Assembly (NCBI RefSeq): GCF_024347655.1
Contig: NZ_AP025514.1
Location: 2,046,001-2,110,000, forward strand
Length of the DNA stretch: 64,000 nucleotides
Reading direction: 5' to 3'
Source of the DNA: Vibrio toranzoniae
Lineage (GTDB): Bacteria; Pseudomonadota; Gammaproteobacteria; Enterobacterales; Vibrionaceae
Position 1 is the first letter of the stretch. The number at the start of each line of letters is the position of its first letter. Of the stretch, positions 1-10,503 are shown piece by piece. The position numbers were made by a program, and so were the translations under genes. The notes beneath the pieces are model-generated. The model was not told the origin of the DNA. It saw nothing but the letters and a program-made list of their open reading frames with translations, and searched no databases.

Positions 1-240
1 AATGACTCTATCTCTCGTGGACAACCGGGAACGGCGATTCAGTTACTACGTAAAGGTATAGATGCACTAGCAACCAAAAACGATGCATATTCTAATCAAG
101 CAAAAGAAAAGCTTCAGCAGATGCTAAACGACCTTGATCAGAAGCGCCTAGATAAAAACGCACAAGATTTACAACAAATAGAATCTAAAGAGCGTGATGA
201 CGATATGGATGCCCTCTTCGGTCAGAAGAAGAAGTGGTAA
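1..240 (+). CDS. C-terminal end of an unidentified protein (partial)
   Basis: An open frame runs in from the left edge and stops at a TAA at 238-240, giving the last 79 residues of a protein. The fragment is mostly charged helix, rich in Gln, Lys and Asp, and ends MDALFGQKKKW. I do not recognise a domain in this part. The hydrophilic tail could belong to a larger VWA/TPR-type protein, but that is a guess. A strong intrinsic terminator follows at 261-298, so the gene appears to end its transcription unit here. Confidence 0.7.
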   Translation, partial: NDSISRGQPGTAIQLLRKGIDALATKNDAYSNQAKEKLQQMLNDLDQKRLDKNAQDLQQIESKERDDDMDALFGQKKKW

Positions 241-260
241 GAGTTTAACTAAAATGCTTA

Positions 261-298
261 AAGGCCACTTTATCTATAGTAAATAAGTGGCCTTTTTT
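261..298 (+). terminator. Intrinsic terminator after the left-edge gene
   Basis: A perfect 10-bp stem (AAGGCCACTT at 261-270 with AAGTGGCCTT at 285-294) is followed by a run of six T. It lies between the left-edge gene and miaE, so miaE probably needs its own promoter. Confidence 0.85.
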
Positions 299-383
299 GT
301 GCCTATCGAATTTCCTTCCCCGATATAGGGAGATCTCTTCAGCTGTGATAAAATCCCGCATTATCAACAAACTTGCCCCGAAC

Positions 384-1139
384 ATGTATCAAGAATTATT
401 AGATCCAATTCACTCCTTTCTTAAAGCTGAAACGCCAGATTCATGGATCGATGAAGCCAAAAAGCCAGAAAACCTGCACATCATTCTACGTGATCACATG
501 CTTTGTGAGCTTAAAGCGGCTCAGAGCGCTCTGTTCCTTATCCGTAAGTACGCGGTTGATAAAGAGAGTGCAAAACAACTGAATGAGTGGATCCTGCCAT
601 ACGAGCAGTTTGCTTATCGTCGTATCGGAGATCTAGAGTCACTTCGTGGTAAAAGCAACGTATCAAAACAAATCACAGCGAAAGATGGCTGCAATTATGG
701 TGCAGACCTGATCGAGAAAATGGTGTTACTGATCAAAGAAGAGCTGCATCACTTCTACCAAGTACTAGAATTGATGGAAAAGAAAGGCGTCACGTACCAA
801 CCGATAGAGGCGGGTCGCTATGCTAAAGGTTTAATCAAACAAGTAAAAACTTACGAGCCAGATGCTCTGGTCGATAAACTTATAATCGGCGCCTTCATTG
901 AAGCTCGTTCTTGTGAACGCTTCGCGAAACTTGCTCCTTTCTTAGAAGAAGACATGGAGAAGTTTTACGTGTCTTTGCTTCGCTCAGAAGCGCGTCACTA
1001 TCAAGATTACCTTGAGTTAGCAGAGCAGATCGCAGGCAAAGATATCTCCGAGCGTATTGCTCACTTCGCGCAAGTAGAAGCTGACTTAATATCTTCAGAA
1101 GACAGTGATTTTAAATTCCATAGCGGTACTCCAGTTTAA
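384..1139 (+). CDS. miaE: tRNA-(ms2io6A)-hydroxylase MiaE
   Basis: MiaE hydroxylates the isopentenyl side chain of ms2i6A at position 37 of tRNAs that read U-starting codons, using a carboxylate-bridged di-iron centre. The 251-residue product matches the Salmonella-type protein closely along its length. It shows the ferritin-like iron-ligand motifs LIKEELHHFYQV, FIEARSCERF and LLRSEARHYQDY, and the conserved end FHSGTPV. The frame is open further upstream to 297, but the ATG at 384 aligns with the family start (YQELLDPIHSFL). No convincing Shine-Dalgarno sequence precedes it. It stands alone, with a terminator on each side. Known of the family: the gene is patchy among bacteria. Confidence 0.95.
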   Translation: MYQELLDPIHSFLKAETPDSWIDEAKKPENLHIILRDHMLCELKAAQSALFLIRKYAVDKESAKQLNEWILPYEQFAYRRIGDLESLRGKSNVSKQITAKDGCNYGADLIEKMVLLIKEELHHFYQVLELMEKKGVTYQPIEAGRYAKGLIKQVKTYEPDALVDKLIIGAFIEARSCERFAKLAPFLEEDMEKFYVSLLRSEARHYQDYLELAEQIAGKDISERIAHFAQVEADLISSEDSDFKFHSGTPV

Positions 1140-1181
1140 GCTCAGCATAGTAAATCCAAACCAATTTATGTCTCATCAATA

Positions 1182-1217
1182 AATAAGGAGGCCAGCAAAT
1201 TGCTGGCCTTCTTATTT
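1182..1217. terminator. Bidirectional terminator between miaE and pyrF
   Basis: A long inverted repeat with arms around GGCCAGCA and TGCTGGCC is flanked by AATAAGGA on one side and TTCTTATT on the other. It sits between the convergent miaE and pyrF genes and could stop transcription from both. Confidence 0.8.
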
Positions 1218-1240
1218 TGCATCGCTATCTACAGATAAAC

Positions 1241-1936
1241 TTACACAAGCGTGCCGTTAATCTCAGCAAGAACCGCTGCAGGGTCTACAGCTTGCGTAAT
1301 TGGGCGGCCGATAACAAGATAGTCAGACCCCGACTCAATCGCTTTAGACGGCGTCATGATACGCTTCTGGTCACCAACATCAGCACCTACAGGACGAATA
1401 CCAGGAGTCACTAGCTTAAACTCCTGACCAAGAGCACCTTTCAGTAAAGAAGCCTCTTGTGCTGAACATACAACACCGTCTAGGCCAGAGTTTTTAGTAA
1501 GAGAAGCCAATCGCATTACTTGCAGTTGTGGTTCTAGGTCTAAACCGATACCCGCTAGATCAGACTGCTCCATGCTGGTAAGTACCGTCACACCGATTAA
1601 CAACGGACGATCTTTACCATATGGTTCTAAAATTTCACGCGAAGCCGTCATCATACGCTCACCGCCACTGGCGTGTACATTCACCATCCAAACGCCTAAT
1701 TCAGCGGCAGCACGCACTGCTTTTGAACATGTGTTAGGGATGTCGTGGAATTTAAGGTCTAAGAATACCGAGAAACCACGCTTATGTAATTCACGAACAA
1801 ACTCAGGGCCAAACAAGGTAAACATCTCTTTGCCGACTTTTAAGCGGCAAGATGCTGGGTCAATACGATCAACAAAGGCTAACGCATCCGCTTGGTTGTC
1901 ATAATCCAAGGCTACAATGATTTTTTGGTCGTTCAT
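1241..1936 (-). CDS. pyrF: Orotidine 5'-phosphate decarboxylase
   Basis: PyrF decarboxylates OMP to UMP, the last step of de novo pyrimidine synthesis, in the cytosol. The 231-residue length is normal for the short bacterial (group I) form. The catalytic stretch [10 protein letters not shown] carries the Asp-Lys-Asp charge network. The phosphate-binding end shows VTPGIRPVG and [11 protein letters not shown]. It lies downstream of lapA-lapB on the same strand, as in E. coli. A terminator-like hairpin at 2012-2034 separates it from lapB, so part of its transcription probably starts in the 130-bp gap. Confidence 0.97.
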   Translation of the reverse strand: MNDQKIIVALDYDNQADALAFVDRIDPASCRLKVGKEMFTLFGPEFVRELHKRGFSVFLDLKFHDIPNTCSKAVRAAAELGVWMVNVHASGGERMMTASREILEPYGKDRPLLIGVTVLTSMEQSDLAGIGLDLEPQLQVMRLASLTKNSGLDGVVCSAQEASLLKGALGQEFKLVTPGIRPVGADVGDQKRIMTPSKAIESGSDYLVIGRPITQAVDPAAVLAEINGTLV

Positions 1937-2011
1937 TTCATCTCCTAACGCAGTTAACTTTCTACAAAATATCTACTCACCTACACATAGCGGGTGATAA
2001 ATAACAGTCAT

Positions 2012-2034
2012 AAAAATGCAGCCCGAAAGCTGCA
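2012..2034 (-). terminator. Intrinsic terminator/attenuator between lapB and pyrF
   Basis: Read on the minus strand, a TGCAGC/GCTGCA stem is followed by five T. A second small stem (GGTC/GACC near 2045-2061), also followed by T residues, lies just before it. Together they would reduce read-through from lapB into pyrF. Confidence 0.6.
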
Positions 2035-2066
2035 ATTAAAAATTTGGTCTTAAAATGACCACAAAT

Positions 2067-3242
2067 CTATTCACCATCAAGCCCACGAATAGGCTTGATC
2101 GTCCCCCACCCTTTACATGAAGGACAGTGCCAATACATTGAGTGTGTTGAGAAACCACACTGATGGCAACGATAATGCGGCTTAAGCTTCAATTGTTCAC
2201 CCACCATAGACTGTAGAGTAGTTAAGCTTTCTTTCGCTCGGCCTTCTTCTGCTTCAGCTAGGTGGTAATCGATTAGTCGATAAAAACCTTTCATTGTTGG
2301 GTTTTTGACAAGTTGCTTAGTCAGTAGTTCTTGGGCTGACCCGACATCTTCATGGTGAGCAACCAACTGAGCAAGCATCAGTTCAGCGGATACTCCGGCT
2401 TTCTTCTGAATACAAGCTTTAAGGAACTCGACCAATTGAGCTTCCCGTCCGATCTTGTGGTAACACTCTGCAAGGGTTGGCAATACCTCACTAATAAAGT
2501 CGATATCTTGCTCGAGAACCGACTCCAGACAAGTAATTGTCTTTTGATAATCTTCGTTTGCTAAATGGAACTTACCTAAAGCAATGCTAGCACGAACACA
2601 TTTAGGGTCTTCAGATAAAGCCTTCTTAAAGTGTTGAAGTGCCTTAGCGCGATTACCATCAGCTTGTTCTTGCATCGCAAGCTCACACCAAAAATGTGCA
2701 ACTGTCGCACGCATCTTCATTTTCTTCTTACCGAGTTTCACTAAGATATTTCCGTAATGGATAGCTTTGTGCCACTCTCGTGTTTGCTGATAAATAGCAA
2801 CCAACTGCTGTAAAGCACCCTCTTTATGATCGGGTTCTTCGACAAGCTGTTCAAAGATCTTCTCGGCGCGGTCGAGAAAACCAGAGACCATATAGTCTTT
2901 AGCTAACTGTTGTAGTGCGAGGTTTTTCTGATCGAGAGTAAGCCCCGAACGAGAGATAAGATTTTGGTGAATACGAATAGCACGGTCGACTTCACCCCTT
3001 GAACGGAACAAATTGCCCAAGGCCAAGTGCGTATCGATGGTTTCATTGTCTACTTGAAGTAGCTCGATAAAATGATCTACTGCTTTGTCAGATTGGTCCG
3101 ACAGCAGTAGATTCAAACCCGTCACATACTGACGGGAGATCTGGTGTGATTGTTTCTGTTTTTCTTGCTGAGCATTACGATTACCCATATACCAACCATA
3201 AGCAGCGGCAATTGGTAAAAGTAAGAACAGTAACTCTAACAT
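2067..3242 (-). CDS. lapB: LPS assembly protein LapB
   Basis: LapB (YciM) is an inner-membrane-anchored TPR protein that adjusts FtsH proteolysis of LpxC, and so lipid A synthesis. The sequence begins with one N-terminal membrane segment (LELLFLLLPIAAAYGWYMGNR). Tandem TPR-like helices follow across about residues 35-350. It ends in a rubredoxin-like metal knuckle with two CxxC pairs, CHQCGF and CPSCKGW. The frame starts with two methionines; I chose the second, which matches the E. coli start. The product is about 391 residues, the usual length. It is separated from lapA by only about 11 bases, so the two are co-transcribed. Confidence 0.96.
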   Translation of the reverse strand: MLELLFLLLPIAAAYGWYMGNRNAQQEKQKQSHQISRQYVTGLNLLLSDQSDKAVDHFIELLQVDNETIDTHLALGNLFRSRGEVDRAIRIHQNLISRSGLTLDQKNLALQQLAKDYMVSGFLDRAEKIFEQLVEEPDHKEGALQQLVAIYQQTREWHKAIHYGNILVKLGKKKMKMRATVAHFWCELAMQEQADGNRAKALQHFKKALSEDPKCVRASIALGKFHLANEDYQKTITCLESVLEQDIDFISEVLPTLAECYHKIGREAQLVEFLKACIQKKAGVSAELMLAQLVAHHEDVGSAQELLTKQLVKNPTMKGFYRLIDYHLAEAEEGRAKESLTTLQSMVGEQLKLKPHYRCHQCGFSTHSMYWHCPSCKGWGTIKPIRGLDGE

Positions 3243-3253
3243 CAAATATAGCC

Positions 3254-3526
3254 TTAAGCTTTAGTGGCAGCAGCTACCTGCTTTGATTGCTTATTAAGCT
3301 GTTTTTTCAAGCGATGAATTTTCAGCTGAGATCGCATGTGCATATTACCAAAGACTAACCAAGCAAGGCCAAAGCCTGAAACGAAGACCACACCTAATAA
3401 GCTGGATAAGTGGAAGTCACCTTGTGCTAGCAGATAATTGAAGTTCACAGTGGTTTGGTTCTGAGAGCCTAAAGCCAGTGCAATTAGGAAAAGTGCGATA
3501 ACGGCGACTATTTTTATAATTTTCAT
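3254..3526 (-). CDS. lapA: Lipopolysaccharide assembly protein LapA
   Basis: LapA (YciS, DUF1049) is a small inner-membrane partner of LapB in LPS regulation. The 90-residue product has two hydrophobic segments, about residues 5-23 and 42-62, joined by a short loop with the family-typical FNYLLAQGDFHLS. A basic, coiled-coil-like cytoplasmic tail rich in Lys and Gln follows. It sits directly upstream of lapB on the same strand, the standard arrangement. Confidence 0.93.
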   Translation of the reverse strand: MKIIKIVAVIALFLIALALGSQNQTTVNFNYLLAQGDFHLSSLLGVVFVSGFGLAWLVFGNMHMRSQLKIHRLKKQLNKQSKQVAAATKA

Positions 3527-3604
3527 AGTTCATCACTCATTGGTTGGTTAGCTGTACGATTATGCAGGAAAATTGCTAATCAGACCACCATATTATGGTC
3601 ATAA

Positions 3605-3636
3605 AAAAGCGGCATACATTGTAGTATGCCGCTTTT
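3605..3636 (-). terminator. Intrinsic terminator after ihfB
   Basis: A strong stem with arms GCGGCATAC and GTATGCCGC, flanked by A and T runs, lies about 20 bases past the ihfB stop on the minus strand. The T-rich side suits termination of ihfB before lapA. Confidence 0.85.
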
Positions 3637-3655
3637 CTTAATTCCGATAAATGGA

Positions 3656-3940
3656 CTACAATCCTGAATTTACTCTTTCACGTAGCTCTTTACCCGGTTT
3701 AAAGTGAGGAACGTATTTACCTTCCAATTCTACCTTGTCGCCAGTCTTTGGATTACGTCCAACACGAGGTTCACGGTAGTGAAGAGAAAAGCTACCAAAA
3801 CCGCGAATTTCGATTCGATCACCACTTTCTAATGTTGAAGCCATATGCTCTAAAATGTCTTTTACAGCGTCTTCAATTTCTTTAGCAGAAAGGTGCGTTT
3901 GCTCAGCGCACAGTCTTTCAATCAATTCAGACTTAGTCAT
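3656..3940 (-). CDS. ihfB: Integration host factor subunit beta
   Basis: IhfB pairs with IhfA to form the nucleoid protein IHF, which binds specific sites and bends DNA sharply. The 94-residue HU/IHF fold is complete. The DNA-binding arm contains [16 protein letters not shown] with the intercalating Pro, and GFGSFSL and [13 protein letters not shown] are family-typical. It lies downstream of rpsA, the usual position, but a terminator between them at 3996-4022 suggests its own promoter in the short gap. Confidence 0.98.
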   Translation of the reverse strand: MTKSELIERLCAEQTHLSAKEIEDAVKDILEHMASTLESGDRIEIRGFGSFSLHYREPRVGRNPKTGDKVELEGKYVPHFKPGKELRERVNSGL

Positions 3941-3995
3941 AGTTACCCTCGTTGGTTTTCTTTTTAGAAATTATAGACCTATCGGAAAAATAAGC

Positions 3996-4022
3996 AAAAA
4001 AAAAGGAGCCTTACGGCTCCTT
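3996..4022 (-). terminator. Intrinsic terminator after rpsA
   Basis: Minus-strand stem AAGGAGCC/GGCTCCTT with a 4-base loop, followed by a T run of at least seven, about 40 bases past the rpsA stop. Confidence 0.88.
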
Positions 4023-4061
4023 TCTTAGCTATATAGCTATAATTCTCTTAATGAGAAGCTA

Positions 4062-5732
4062 TTATTCGCCTTTAGCAGCTTTGAATGCGTCTGCCATTGC
4101 GTTACCGAACGCGCCTTCATCAGACTTGTTCAGTGAAGCCATTGCTTCTTGCTCATCAGCTTCATCTTTAGCTTTGATAGATAGGTTGATTACGCGGTTC
4201 TTACGGTCTACACCAGTGAACTTCGCTTCAACGCTATCGCCAACGCTTAGGATTAGAGATGCATCTTCGATACGGTCACGAGAAACTTCAGAAGCACGTA
4301 GGTAGCCTTCAACGCCTTCGATTAGCTCGATAGTAGCGCCTTTAGCATCAACTGCAGTTACAGTACCGTTTACAAGAACACCTTTCTTGTTGTCAGCAAC
4401 GTATGCGTTGAACGGGTCGTTTTCCATTTGCTTAACGCCAAGAGAAATACGCTCACGCTCTGCATCTACTGCTAGAACAACAGCAGAGATTTCGTCGCCT
4501 TTCTTGTATTCACGTACAGCTTCTTCGCCTGCAGCGTTCCAAGAAATGTCAGATAGGTGTACTAGACCGTCGATACCGCCTTCTAGACCGATGAAGATAC
4601 CAAAGTCAGTGATAGACTTGATCTTACCAGTAACTTTGTCGCCCTTAGCTTGCATTTCTGCAAATGACTGCCATGGGTTAGCTTTACACTGTTTCAGACC
4701 TAGAGAGATACGACGACGTTCTTCGTCGATATCAAGAACCATAACCTCAACTTCGTCGCCAACATTAACAACTTTAGAAGGGTGGATGTTCTTGTTAGTC
4801 CAATCCATTTCAGAAACGTGTACTAGACCTTCAACGCCTTCTTCGATTTCAACGAAGCAGCCGTAGTCAGTTAGGTTTGTAACACGACCAGAAAGCTTGT
4901 GACCTTCTGGGTAACGCTTAGCGATTGCTACCCATGGATCTTCGCCTAGTTGCTTAAGACCTAGAGAAACACGAGTGCGCTCACGATCGAACTTAAGAAC
5001 TTTAACTAGGATTTCGTCACCAACGTTAACGATCTCTGATGGGTGCTTAACACGCTTCCAAGCCATATCTGTGATATGTAGAAGACCGTCAACACCGCCA
5101 AGATCAACGAATGCACCGTAGTCAGTAAGGTTCTTAACGATACCTTTAACTTCAGTACCTTCTTGTAGAGTTTCAAGAAGTTCGTCACGCTCAACACTGT
5201 TTTCAGATTCGATAACAGCACGACGAGAAACAACAACGTTGTTACGCTTCTGGTCTAGCTTGATTACTTTGAACTCTAGCTCTTTGTTTTCTAGGTGAGC
5301 AGTGTCACGGATAGGACGTACGTCTACTAGAGAACCAGGAAGGAAAGCACGGATACCGTTAAGTTCAACAGTGAAACCGCCTTTAACTTTACCGTTGATG
5401 ATACCAACAACAGTTTCAGCTTCTTCACAAGCTTTCTCAAGTACGATCCAAGCTTCGTGGCGCTTAGCTTTCTCACGAGAAAGTTGAGTCTCACCGAAAC
5501 CATCTTCAACAGCGTCTAGAGCTACGTCTACTTCAGCACCAACTTCAACTTCAAGTTCGCCAGCAGCGTTCTTGAATTGTTCAGCAGGGATAGCAGATTC
5601 AGACTTAAGACCAGCATCTACAAGAACGAAACCGTTCTCGATAGCTACTACAGTACCTTTAACGATGCTGCCTTGTTGGAATTCAGTTTCAGATAGAAAC
5701 TCTTCAAAGAGTTGAGCAAAAGATTCAGTCAT
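4062..5732 (-). CDS. rpsA: 30S ribosomal protein S1
   Basis: S1 binds mRNA and helps load it on the 30S subunit. The 556-residue length and six S1 OB-fold repeats match the gamma-proteobacterial form. The repeats begin roughly at residues 20, 105, 190, 277, 364 and 451, each with a G-x-V ... [14 protein letters not shown] core and an R-I-SLG(L/V)KQ end. It is preceded by cmk and followed by ihfB, the conserved order. The ATG has only a weak GAAG Shine-Dalgarno-like element 9 bases upstream, as known for E. coli rpsA, whose translation is controlled by S1 itself. Confidence 0.98.
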   Translation of the reverse strand: MTESFAQLFEEFLSETEFQQGSIVKGTVVAIENGFVLVDAGLKSESAIPAEQFKNAAGELEVEVGAEVDVALDAVEDGFGETQLSREKAKRHEAWIVLEKACEEAETVVGIINGKVKGGFTVELNGIRAFLPGSLVDVRPIRDTAHLENKELEFKVIKLDQKRNNVVVSRRAVIESENSVERDELLETLQEGTEVKGIVKNLTDYGAFVDLGGVDGLLHITDMAWKRVKHPSEIVNVGDEILVKVLKFDRERTRVSLGLKQLGEDPWVAIAKRYPEGHKLSGRVTNLTDYGCFVEIEEGVEGLVHVSEMDWTNKNIHPSKVVNVGDEVEVMVLDIDEERRRISLGLKQCKANPWQSFAEMQAKGDKVTGKIKSITDFGIFIGLEGGIDGLVHLSDISWNAAGEEAVREYKKGDEISAVVLAVDAERERISLGVKQMENDPFNAYVADNKKGVLVNGTVTAVDAKGATIELIEGVEGYLRASEVSRDRIEDASLILSVGDSVEAKFTGVDRKNRVINLSIKAKDEADEQEAMASLNKSDEGAFGNAMADAFKAAKGE

Positions 5733-5838
5733 TATTTAATCTTCAATAATTAAACGTCCATGGGTATCCTACCGCATGGGGTTGATAAATTCGCCGGTCA
5801 TCATCCTTGCGACCAACGTTCTTACTCGCTCGGTGAAA
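5733..5838 (-). promoter_or_regulatory. rpsA leader with non-canonical ribosome-binding site
   Basis: This is the gap between cmk and rpsA. Before the rpsA ATG there is no AGGAG, only GAAG (plus-strand complement at 5741-5744). A small hairpin (CCATG/CATGG, 5758-5779) exposes GGA in its loop, and a further AGGAT lies near 5803. E. coli rpsA has a comparable leader: a degenerate SD and hairpins with GGA loops that mediate S1 autoregulation. Equating the two is my inference. Confidence 0.45.
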
Positions 5839-6519
5839 TTACCCAGCCAGCTTCGATTCAATATAGTGTAGCGCTTTTTCTACTACTTGCTCGATGTTCA
5901 TCGAGGTAGAATCAAGCACAAGCGCATCCTCAGCTGGGCGTAATGGCGCAACTGGGCGATTACGATCTCGATCGTCTCGCTCTTGGATCTCGCTCAAAAG
6001 GTCGTCAAATTTAACATCTAACCCCTTCTGTTGCAACTGTTTAAGGCGGCGACTCGCGCGCTCTTCAGCACTTGCATCTAAAAATATTTTGGCTTCAGCT
6101 TCAGGAAACACAACCGTTCCCATGTCACGGCCATCGGCGACCAGACCAGGAGCTGAGCTGAATGCGCGTTGACGACGAAGTAAAGCTTCACGAACGCGAG
6201 GTAAAGCAGCCACTTTTGAAGCCGCCATTCCAGTCTCTTCTTTACGAAGCTCACCAGACACGTCTTCACCTTCTAAGATAACCTTAACCAAATCGCCTTC
6301 CGCAATAAACTGCACATCTAAGTGAGTTGCAAGCGGTACTAAAGCTTCTTCTGATTCAGTATCGACACCGTGGTGAATTGCAGCTAAAGCCAGTACGCGA
6401 TAGATCGCACCTGAGTCTAGAAGATGAAAGCCTAGCTTATCTGCTAGTAACATACACAGGGTACCTTTACCTGCACCACTTGGTCCATCAACCGTAATCA
6501 CTGGGCTTTGAGAAGGCAT
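5839..6519 (-). CDS. cmk: Cytidylate kinase
   Basis: Cmk phosphorylates CMP and dCMP to the diphosphates. The 226-residue protein has the P-loop GPSGAGKGT near the N-terminus, the nucleotide-binding [13 protein letters not shown] segment around residue 125 and the lid [21 protein letters not shown] sequence 9 bases upstream supports the start. It lies upstream of rpsA in the same direction. The 275-bp gap on its 5' side contains a good -10 box (TATAAT on the minus strand, 6589-6594), probably its promoter. Confidence 0.97.
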   Translation of the reverse strand: MPSQSPVITVDGPSGAGKGTLCMLLADKLGFHLLDSGAIYRVLALAAIHHGVDTESEEALVPLATHLDVQFIAEGDLVKVILEGEDVSGELRKEETGMAASKVAALPRVREALLRRQRAFSSAPGLVADGRDMGTVVFPEAEAKIFLDASAEERASRRLKQLQQKGLDVKFDDLLSEIQERDDRDRNRPVAPLRPAEDALVLDSTSMNIEQVVEKALHYIESKLAG

Positions 6520-6721
6520 CTTTTACTCCACGTTTTGTCGTAAATTTTATTCTGTACTAGCGATTCGCTACTACTTTATAGGCGGCATATTATAGAGAAA
6601 AATTGGAAGTCGAGCGAGGTAAATCTCATATAATTCAGAGTGGATGATGCATTAGCAAATACAATCGACTCAATATCCGCCAGCTTAGGCGAGTAGACAC
6701 GTGCACATTTTCTATCGGCAT

Positions 6722-6747
6722 AAAAAAGCCTCGCAATAAGCAAGGCT
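6722..6747 (-). terminator. Intrinsic terminator after kdsB
   Basis: Minus-strand stem AGCCTTGC/GCGAGGCT (one G-U pair) followed by six T, about 45 bases past the kdsB stop. It closes the comEC-msbA-lpxK-ycaR-kdsB run. Confidence 0.85.
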
Positions 6748-6794
6748 CATGATTTTTCATTTAGTAGAGCAAAGAAGTAGTGGCTCGAAGAAAT

Positions 6795-7541
6795 TTAACC
6801 AATAATAGCGCGAACCGCTTCTAAGTCTTCTAGAGTATCCACCCCTGCAGAAGGCGCTTCCATTGCAACGTCTACGTGAATTTTCTCGCCGTACCACAGT
6901 ACTCGTAGTTGCTCTAGACACTCAATACGTTCAAGGGTACTTGGTTCCCAATTGATGTAAGTATTGATAAAGCCCGCACGGTAAGCGTAGATACCGATAT
7001 GACGCAGTAAAGGAGATTCCGCAGCTGTACCATTGTTCGCGTAAGCATCGCGATCCCAAGGAATCGTCGCACGACTAAAATACAAGGCGTAACCGTCTTT
7101 ATCGGTGACAACTTTAACGGCGTTAGGGTTAAATACTTCATCAGCGTGAGTAATTTCCACACCTAGTGTTGCCATCGGAGCAGTACTGTTCGCAAGATTG
7201 TTGGCAACCTGATTAATGATTGCAGGTGGGATAAGTGGTTCATCACCTTGAACATTCACGATGATATGATCATCAGGAATCTTCATGACTTCAATCACTT
7301 CAGCTAAACGCTCTGTACCCGAGTCATGATTCGGTGATGTCATACAAACAGTGGCACCAAATGCTTTAACCGCTTTTTCAACTCGGGCATCGTCAGTAGC
7401 GATAATAACGTTATCAGCACCTGCCTTCATTGACTGTTCGTATACCCATTGAATCATCGGTTTTCCACCAATGTCAGCAAGTGGCTTCCCTGGCAGACGG
7501 CTCGATTGGTATCTTGCAGGTATAACAACCGTATAAGACAT
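6795..7541 (-). CDS. kdsB: 3-deoxy-manno-octulosonate cytidylyltransferase
   Basis: KdsB activates KDO with CTP to CMP-KDO for the LPS inner core. The 248-residue product has the nucleotide-binding start [14 protein letters not shown], the [11 protein letters not shown] motif near residue 95 and the IGIYAYR stretch. Its ATG shares one base with the stop of the upstream small gene (TAATG), which suggests translational coupling. It is the last gene of the lipid A/KDO run and is followed by a terminator. Confidence 0.98.
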   Translation of the reverse strand: MSYTVVIPARYQSSRLPGKPLADIGGKPMIQWVYEQSMKAGADNVIIATDDARVEKAVKAFGATVCMTSPNHDSGTERLAEVIEVMKIPDDHIIVNVQGDEPLIPPAIINQVANNLANSTAPMATLGVEITHADEVFNPNAVKVVTDKDGYALYFSRATIPWDRDAYANNGTAAESPLLRHIGIYAYRAGFINTYINWEPSTLERIECLEQLRVLWYGEKIHVDVAMEAPSAGVDTLEDLEAVRAIIG

Positions 7542-7720
7542 TACTTACCCTCATCCATCGAAACAGTGCGCGCTTCAGGCTCTAGAAGAACAGGAATTCC
7601 CTCTTTGATTGGATAAGCAAGACGGTCAATTTTACAAACAAGCTCTTGCTTATCCTTGTCAAAAGTTAGTTTACCTTTACATACAGGACAAGCAACGATC
7701 TCAAGCAGACGGTGATCCAT
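7541..7720 (-). CDS. ycaR: Trm112/YcaR family small zinc-ribbon-like protein
   Basis: A 59-residue frame starts [18 protein letters not shown] and carries CPVC plus a later single Cys ([12 protein letters not shown]), the hallmarks of the UPF0434/YcaR family. Related Trm112 proteins are small zinc-binding partners of methyltransferases; the bacterial role is not settled. Its first 20 bases overlap the end of lpxK and its stop overlaps the kdsB start by one base, so it is tightly embedded between them, as in enterobacteria. Confidence 0.9.
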   Translation of the reverse strand: MDHRLLEIVACPVCKGKLTFDKDKQELVCKIDRLAYPIKEGIPVLLEPEARTVSMDEGK

Positions 7721-8708
7721 AGTATTCCATAACCTCTTTTATTCTTTTTAAAATTTGCTGTTGCGAATCTTCATCAAACTGCGCAGAAACTGGAAGATAC
7801 CACCAGTTGTCTTGAGCATATTCTTCGCATTTTACAGCGTCTTTTTCTGTCATAATCATATTCATACCTTTCTTTGCTAAGGTATGAAGTTCATCTTTAT
7901 CAAAATCTTGATGATCGGAGAAGCCTTGAGTGAAAACCACATCACCATCAAGTTCGTCTAGTGTTTTAAAAAAGCGTGGCGGATGGCCTATTCCTGCAAA
8001 AGCCACCAGCTTCGGTAATTCTGCTACTGACTTTTTCTGTCCAGTCTTTAGATTAACCGCTTCACTAGGCAACAAAGACATTGAGAACTCTCGCCCTTGC
8101 GCCTTTCCACCATTGTTAATCAAGAAATCGACATCATCTAAACGTGATACTGGCTCTCGCAATGGACCCAGTGGAATTAGGCTCTCATTACCGAAACGTC
8201 TTGCACCGTCAATAACTGAAAACTCAATATCGCGTTCAAGCGCATAATGTTGCAGTCCATCATCAGTGATAATGACATTAACACCTTCACTCAGCAAAGC
8301 CTTCACTGCATTTGCACGTACAGGGTCAACCGCAACAGGGCAACCGGTTCGCTTGCGGATCAAACGAGGCTCGTCACCCGAATGTTCGGCTGGCGTATTT
8401 TCATCTAGCACGAGTGGATAGTTTGGCGCTTTAGCCCCATAACCTCGAGACACCACACCAGGTTTAAAGCCATTGGCTTGCAGCATCTCAACTAGCCAGA
8501 TCACAACAGGTGTTTTGCCATTACCGCCAGCGGTTATGTTACCAACAACAATCACTGGTAGAGCTGGTCGATAAGTCTCTTTTTTACCAGATAAGTACGC
8601 ATCACGACGTTGACCACTGATCATTTTGAACAGCAGGCTCAATGGCCACAACAGTGGCCAAAGAAGATATTTCAACGGATGATTGTTAAACCAAATCTTT
8701 TCGATCAC
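7701..8708 (-). CDS. lpxK: Tetraacyldisaccharide 4'-kinase
   Basis: LpxK phosphorylates the 4' position of the lipid A disaccharide at the inner membrane. The 335-residue length is typical. Visible are an N-terminal hydrophobic stretch ([13 protein letters not shown]), the P-loop [12 protein letters not shown] near residue 57, and the [12 protein letters not shown] motif. It follows msbA by 15 bases and overlaps ycaR by 20. Lipid A kinase, flippase and KDO activation are thus encoded as one unit. Confidence 0.97.
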   Translation of the reverse strand: MIEKIWFNNHPLKYLLWPLLWPLSLLFKMISGQRRDAYLSGKKETYRPALPVIVVGNITAGGNGKTPVVIWLVEMLQANGFKPGVVSRGYGAKAPNYPLVLDENTPAEHSGDEPRLIRKRTGCPVAVDPVRANAVKALLSEGVNVIITDDGLQHYALERDIEFSVIDGARRFGNESLIPLGPLREPVSRLDDVDFLINNGGKAQGREFSMSLLPSEAVNLKTGQKKSVAELPKLVAFAGIGHPPRFFKTLDELDGDVVFTQGFSDHQDFDKDELHTLAKKGMNMIMTEKDAVKCEEYAQDNWWYLPVSAQFDEDSQQQILKRIKEVMEYYGSPSA

Positions 8709-8723
8709 AACAACGACCTAATC

Positions 8724-10472
8724 TTATCCGCTGAACTGAATTCGATGCAGCTGCGCGTAAGCACCATCATGTTCAATAAGTTCTGTGTGCGCGCCTCTTT
8801 CTACAATTTGGCCATCATCAACCACTAAGATCTCATCGGCTTGCTCGATAGTTGATAGACGGTGAGCAATCACCAATACAGTCTTATCTTTTTGTAGCTC
8901 TTCCAATGCAGACTGGATCGCTCTTTCTGATTCAGTATCCAATGCAGAAGTCGCCTCATCAAGAATCAGTACAGGTGCGTCTCTTAATAGAGCACGGGCA
9001 ATCGCAATACGCTGTCTTTGTCCACCAGAAAGGCTCGCGCCGTTTTCGCCAACAACGGTATCGATGCCATTTTCCATGCCTTCGATAAACTCACTTGCAT
9101 GAGCAAGCTTAGCGGCGTGTTCGATCTGTTCGCGGGAATATTGCTCTTCTGCCGCATAAGCGATGTTGTTCGCCACCGTGTCGTTAAATAGGTGAACATT
9201 TTGAGAAACAAGAGCAAAGTGCTCACGTAGGTTTCTCAATTCGTAATCACGAATATCGTGTCCATCAAGCTCGATAGAGCCCGAATCTACGTCATAGAAA
9301 CGAGTAAACAGGTTAGCGATAGTACTCTTGCCCGAACCAGACCGGCCAACAAGAGCGACCGTCTTACCTTTCGGAATATTGAAACTCACCTTATCAAGTG
9401 CTGGTTTCTCTGCACCATCATAAGTAAACGTCACATCTTTTACAGCAACCTCACCAGCTACCGTTTTAGGCTTCAACGTACCGGTGTTTTGCTCAGTATC
9501 TAGATCCATCAAACCAAATAACGTGGTACTTGCTGCCATACCGCGTTGGAATTCAGATGTTACGTTGGTTAACGCTTTTAACGGACGCATTAAACCAAAC
9601 ATCGCAGAGAACACAACCGTGAAGGTACCCGGCGTTAGCTCTGCCTTGATCGAATCAACACTAGCAAGCACAAGAACCACCACAATCGCAACCGAAGCAA
9701 TCATCTGAATAATTGGGTTCGCAGCGGCTTGAGCGGTGATCAACTTCATGCTTTGTTGACGCATCTGGTTGCTCACCTTATCAAAGCGGTGTTTTTCTAG
9801 ATCTTGACCACCGTATGTTAGAACAACTTTATGCCCCTTCAGCATTTGTTCTGCTGAAGAAGCAACATGACCCATGCTGGTCTGCATGTTTTTCGAAATC
9901 TTCCGGAATCGCTTCGAGACGATGCCAATCGCCCACGCCACAAGAGGGGCGACAGCAAACAACACTAAAGACAACTGCCAACTATTCCAGAACATCAGTG
10001 TCAACAAGCCAATAATACTTGCACCTTCACGTACAATACTAACTAAAGCCTTACTCGTTGCGGCAGACACTTGCTCTGAGTCATAAGTAATTCGAGATAG
10101 CAATGCGCCCGTCTGCTCTTTATCGAAGAAAGAAACTGGCATATGCATGAAGTGACTAAATATTTTACGACGAATTTCCATAACCACGTTGCCAGAAACC
10201 CAGCTCAAGCAATAGGTTGAAACGAAACCGCTGACACCACGAATAAACATCATGGCAAAAACAATGAAAGGAAGTGTACGTAGAAAATCAGACTCAGCGT
10301 TGCCGAAGCCTTCATCAAGTAAAGGTTTTAGCAAGGAAATCATATAGGTATCAGAGACGGCATTAATAATAAGTGCAATAACCGCAACACCGAGGCCAGC
10401 CTTATATAGTCGAATATAAGTCCAAAGTCTTTTAAATGTGACCCAGGTGGTTTCATCTGTTTGTGTTGACAT
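8724..10472 (-). CDS. msbA: Lipid A export ATP-binding/permease protein MsbA
   Basis: MsbA is the homodimeric ABC flippase that moves lipid A-core across the inner membrane. The first about 320 residues form six membrane helices (for example [12 protein letters not shown] and [25 protein letters not shown]). The ATPase half follows with Walker A GRSGSGKS, signature LSGGQRQR, Walker [13 protein letters not shown] and H-loop AHRLSTI. The frame opens at a GTG at 10493, but the ATG at 10472 (STQTDETTW) matches the family better, giving about 582 residues. It sits between comEC and lpxK. Confidence 0.97.
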   Translation of the reverse strand: MSTQTDETTWVTFKRLWTYIRLYKAGLGVAVIALIINAVSDTYMISLLKPLLDEGFGNAESDFLRTLPFIVFAMMFIRGVSGFVSTYCLSWVSGNVVMEIRRKIFSHFMHMPVSFFDKEQTGALLSRITYDSEQVSAATSKALVSIVREGASIIGLLTLMFWNSWQLSLVLFAVAPLVAWAIGIVSKRFRKISKNMQTSMGHVASSAEQMLKGHKVVLTYGGQDLEKHRFDKVSNQMRQQSMKLITAQAAANPIIQMIASVAIVVVLVLASVDSIKAELTPGTFTVVFSAMFGLMRPLKALTNVTSEFQRGMAASTTLFGLMDLDTEQNTGTLKPKTVAGEVAVKDVTFTYDGAEKPALDKVSFNIPKGKTVALVGRSGSGKSTIANLFTRFYDVDSGSIELDGHDIRDYELRNLREHFALVSQNVHLFNDTVANNIAYAAEEQYSREQIEHAAKLAHASEFIEGMENGIDTVVGENGASLSGGQRQRIAIARALLRDAPVLILDEATSALDTESERAIQSALEELQKDKTVLVIAHRLSTIEQADEILVVDDGQIVERGAHTELIEHDGAYAQLHRIQFSG

Positions 10473-10503
10473 AAAATCGCTTAATTTTCTCACAATAATC
10501 TAT

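Noticed and set aside
1217..1414. 65-codon plus-strand frame inside pyrF
   Set aside because: A shadow of pyrF on the opposite strand; composition follows the pyrF codons.
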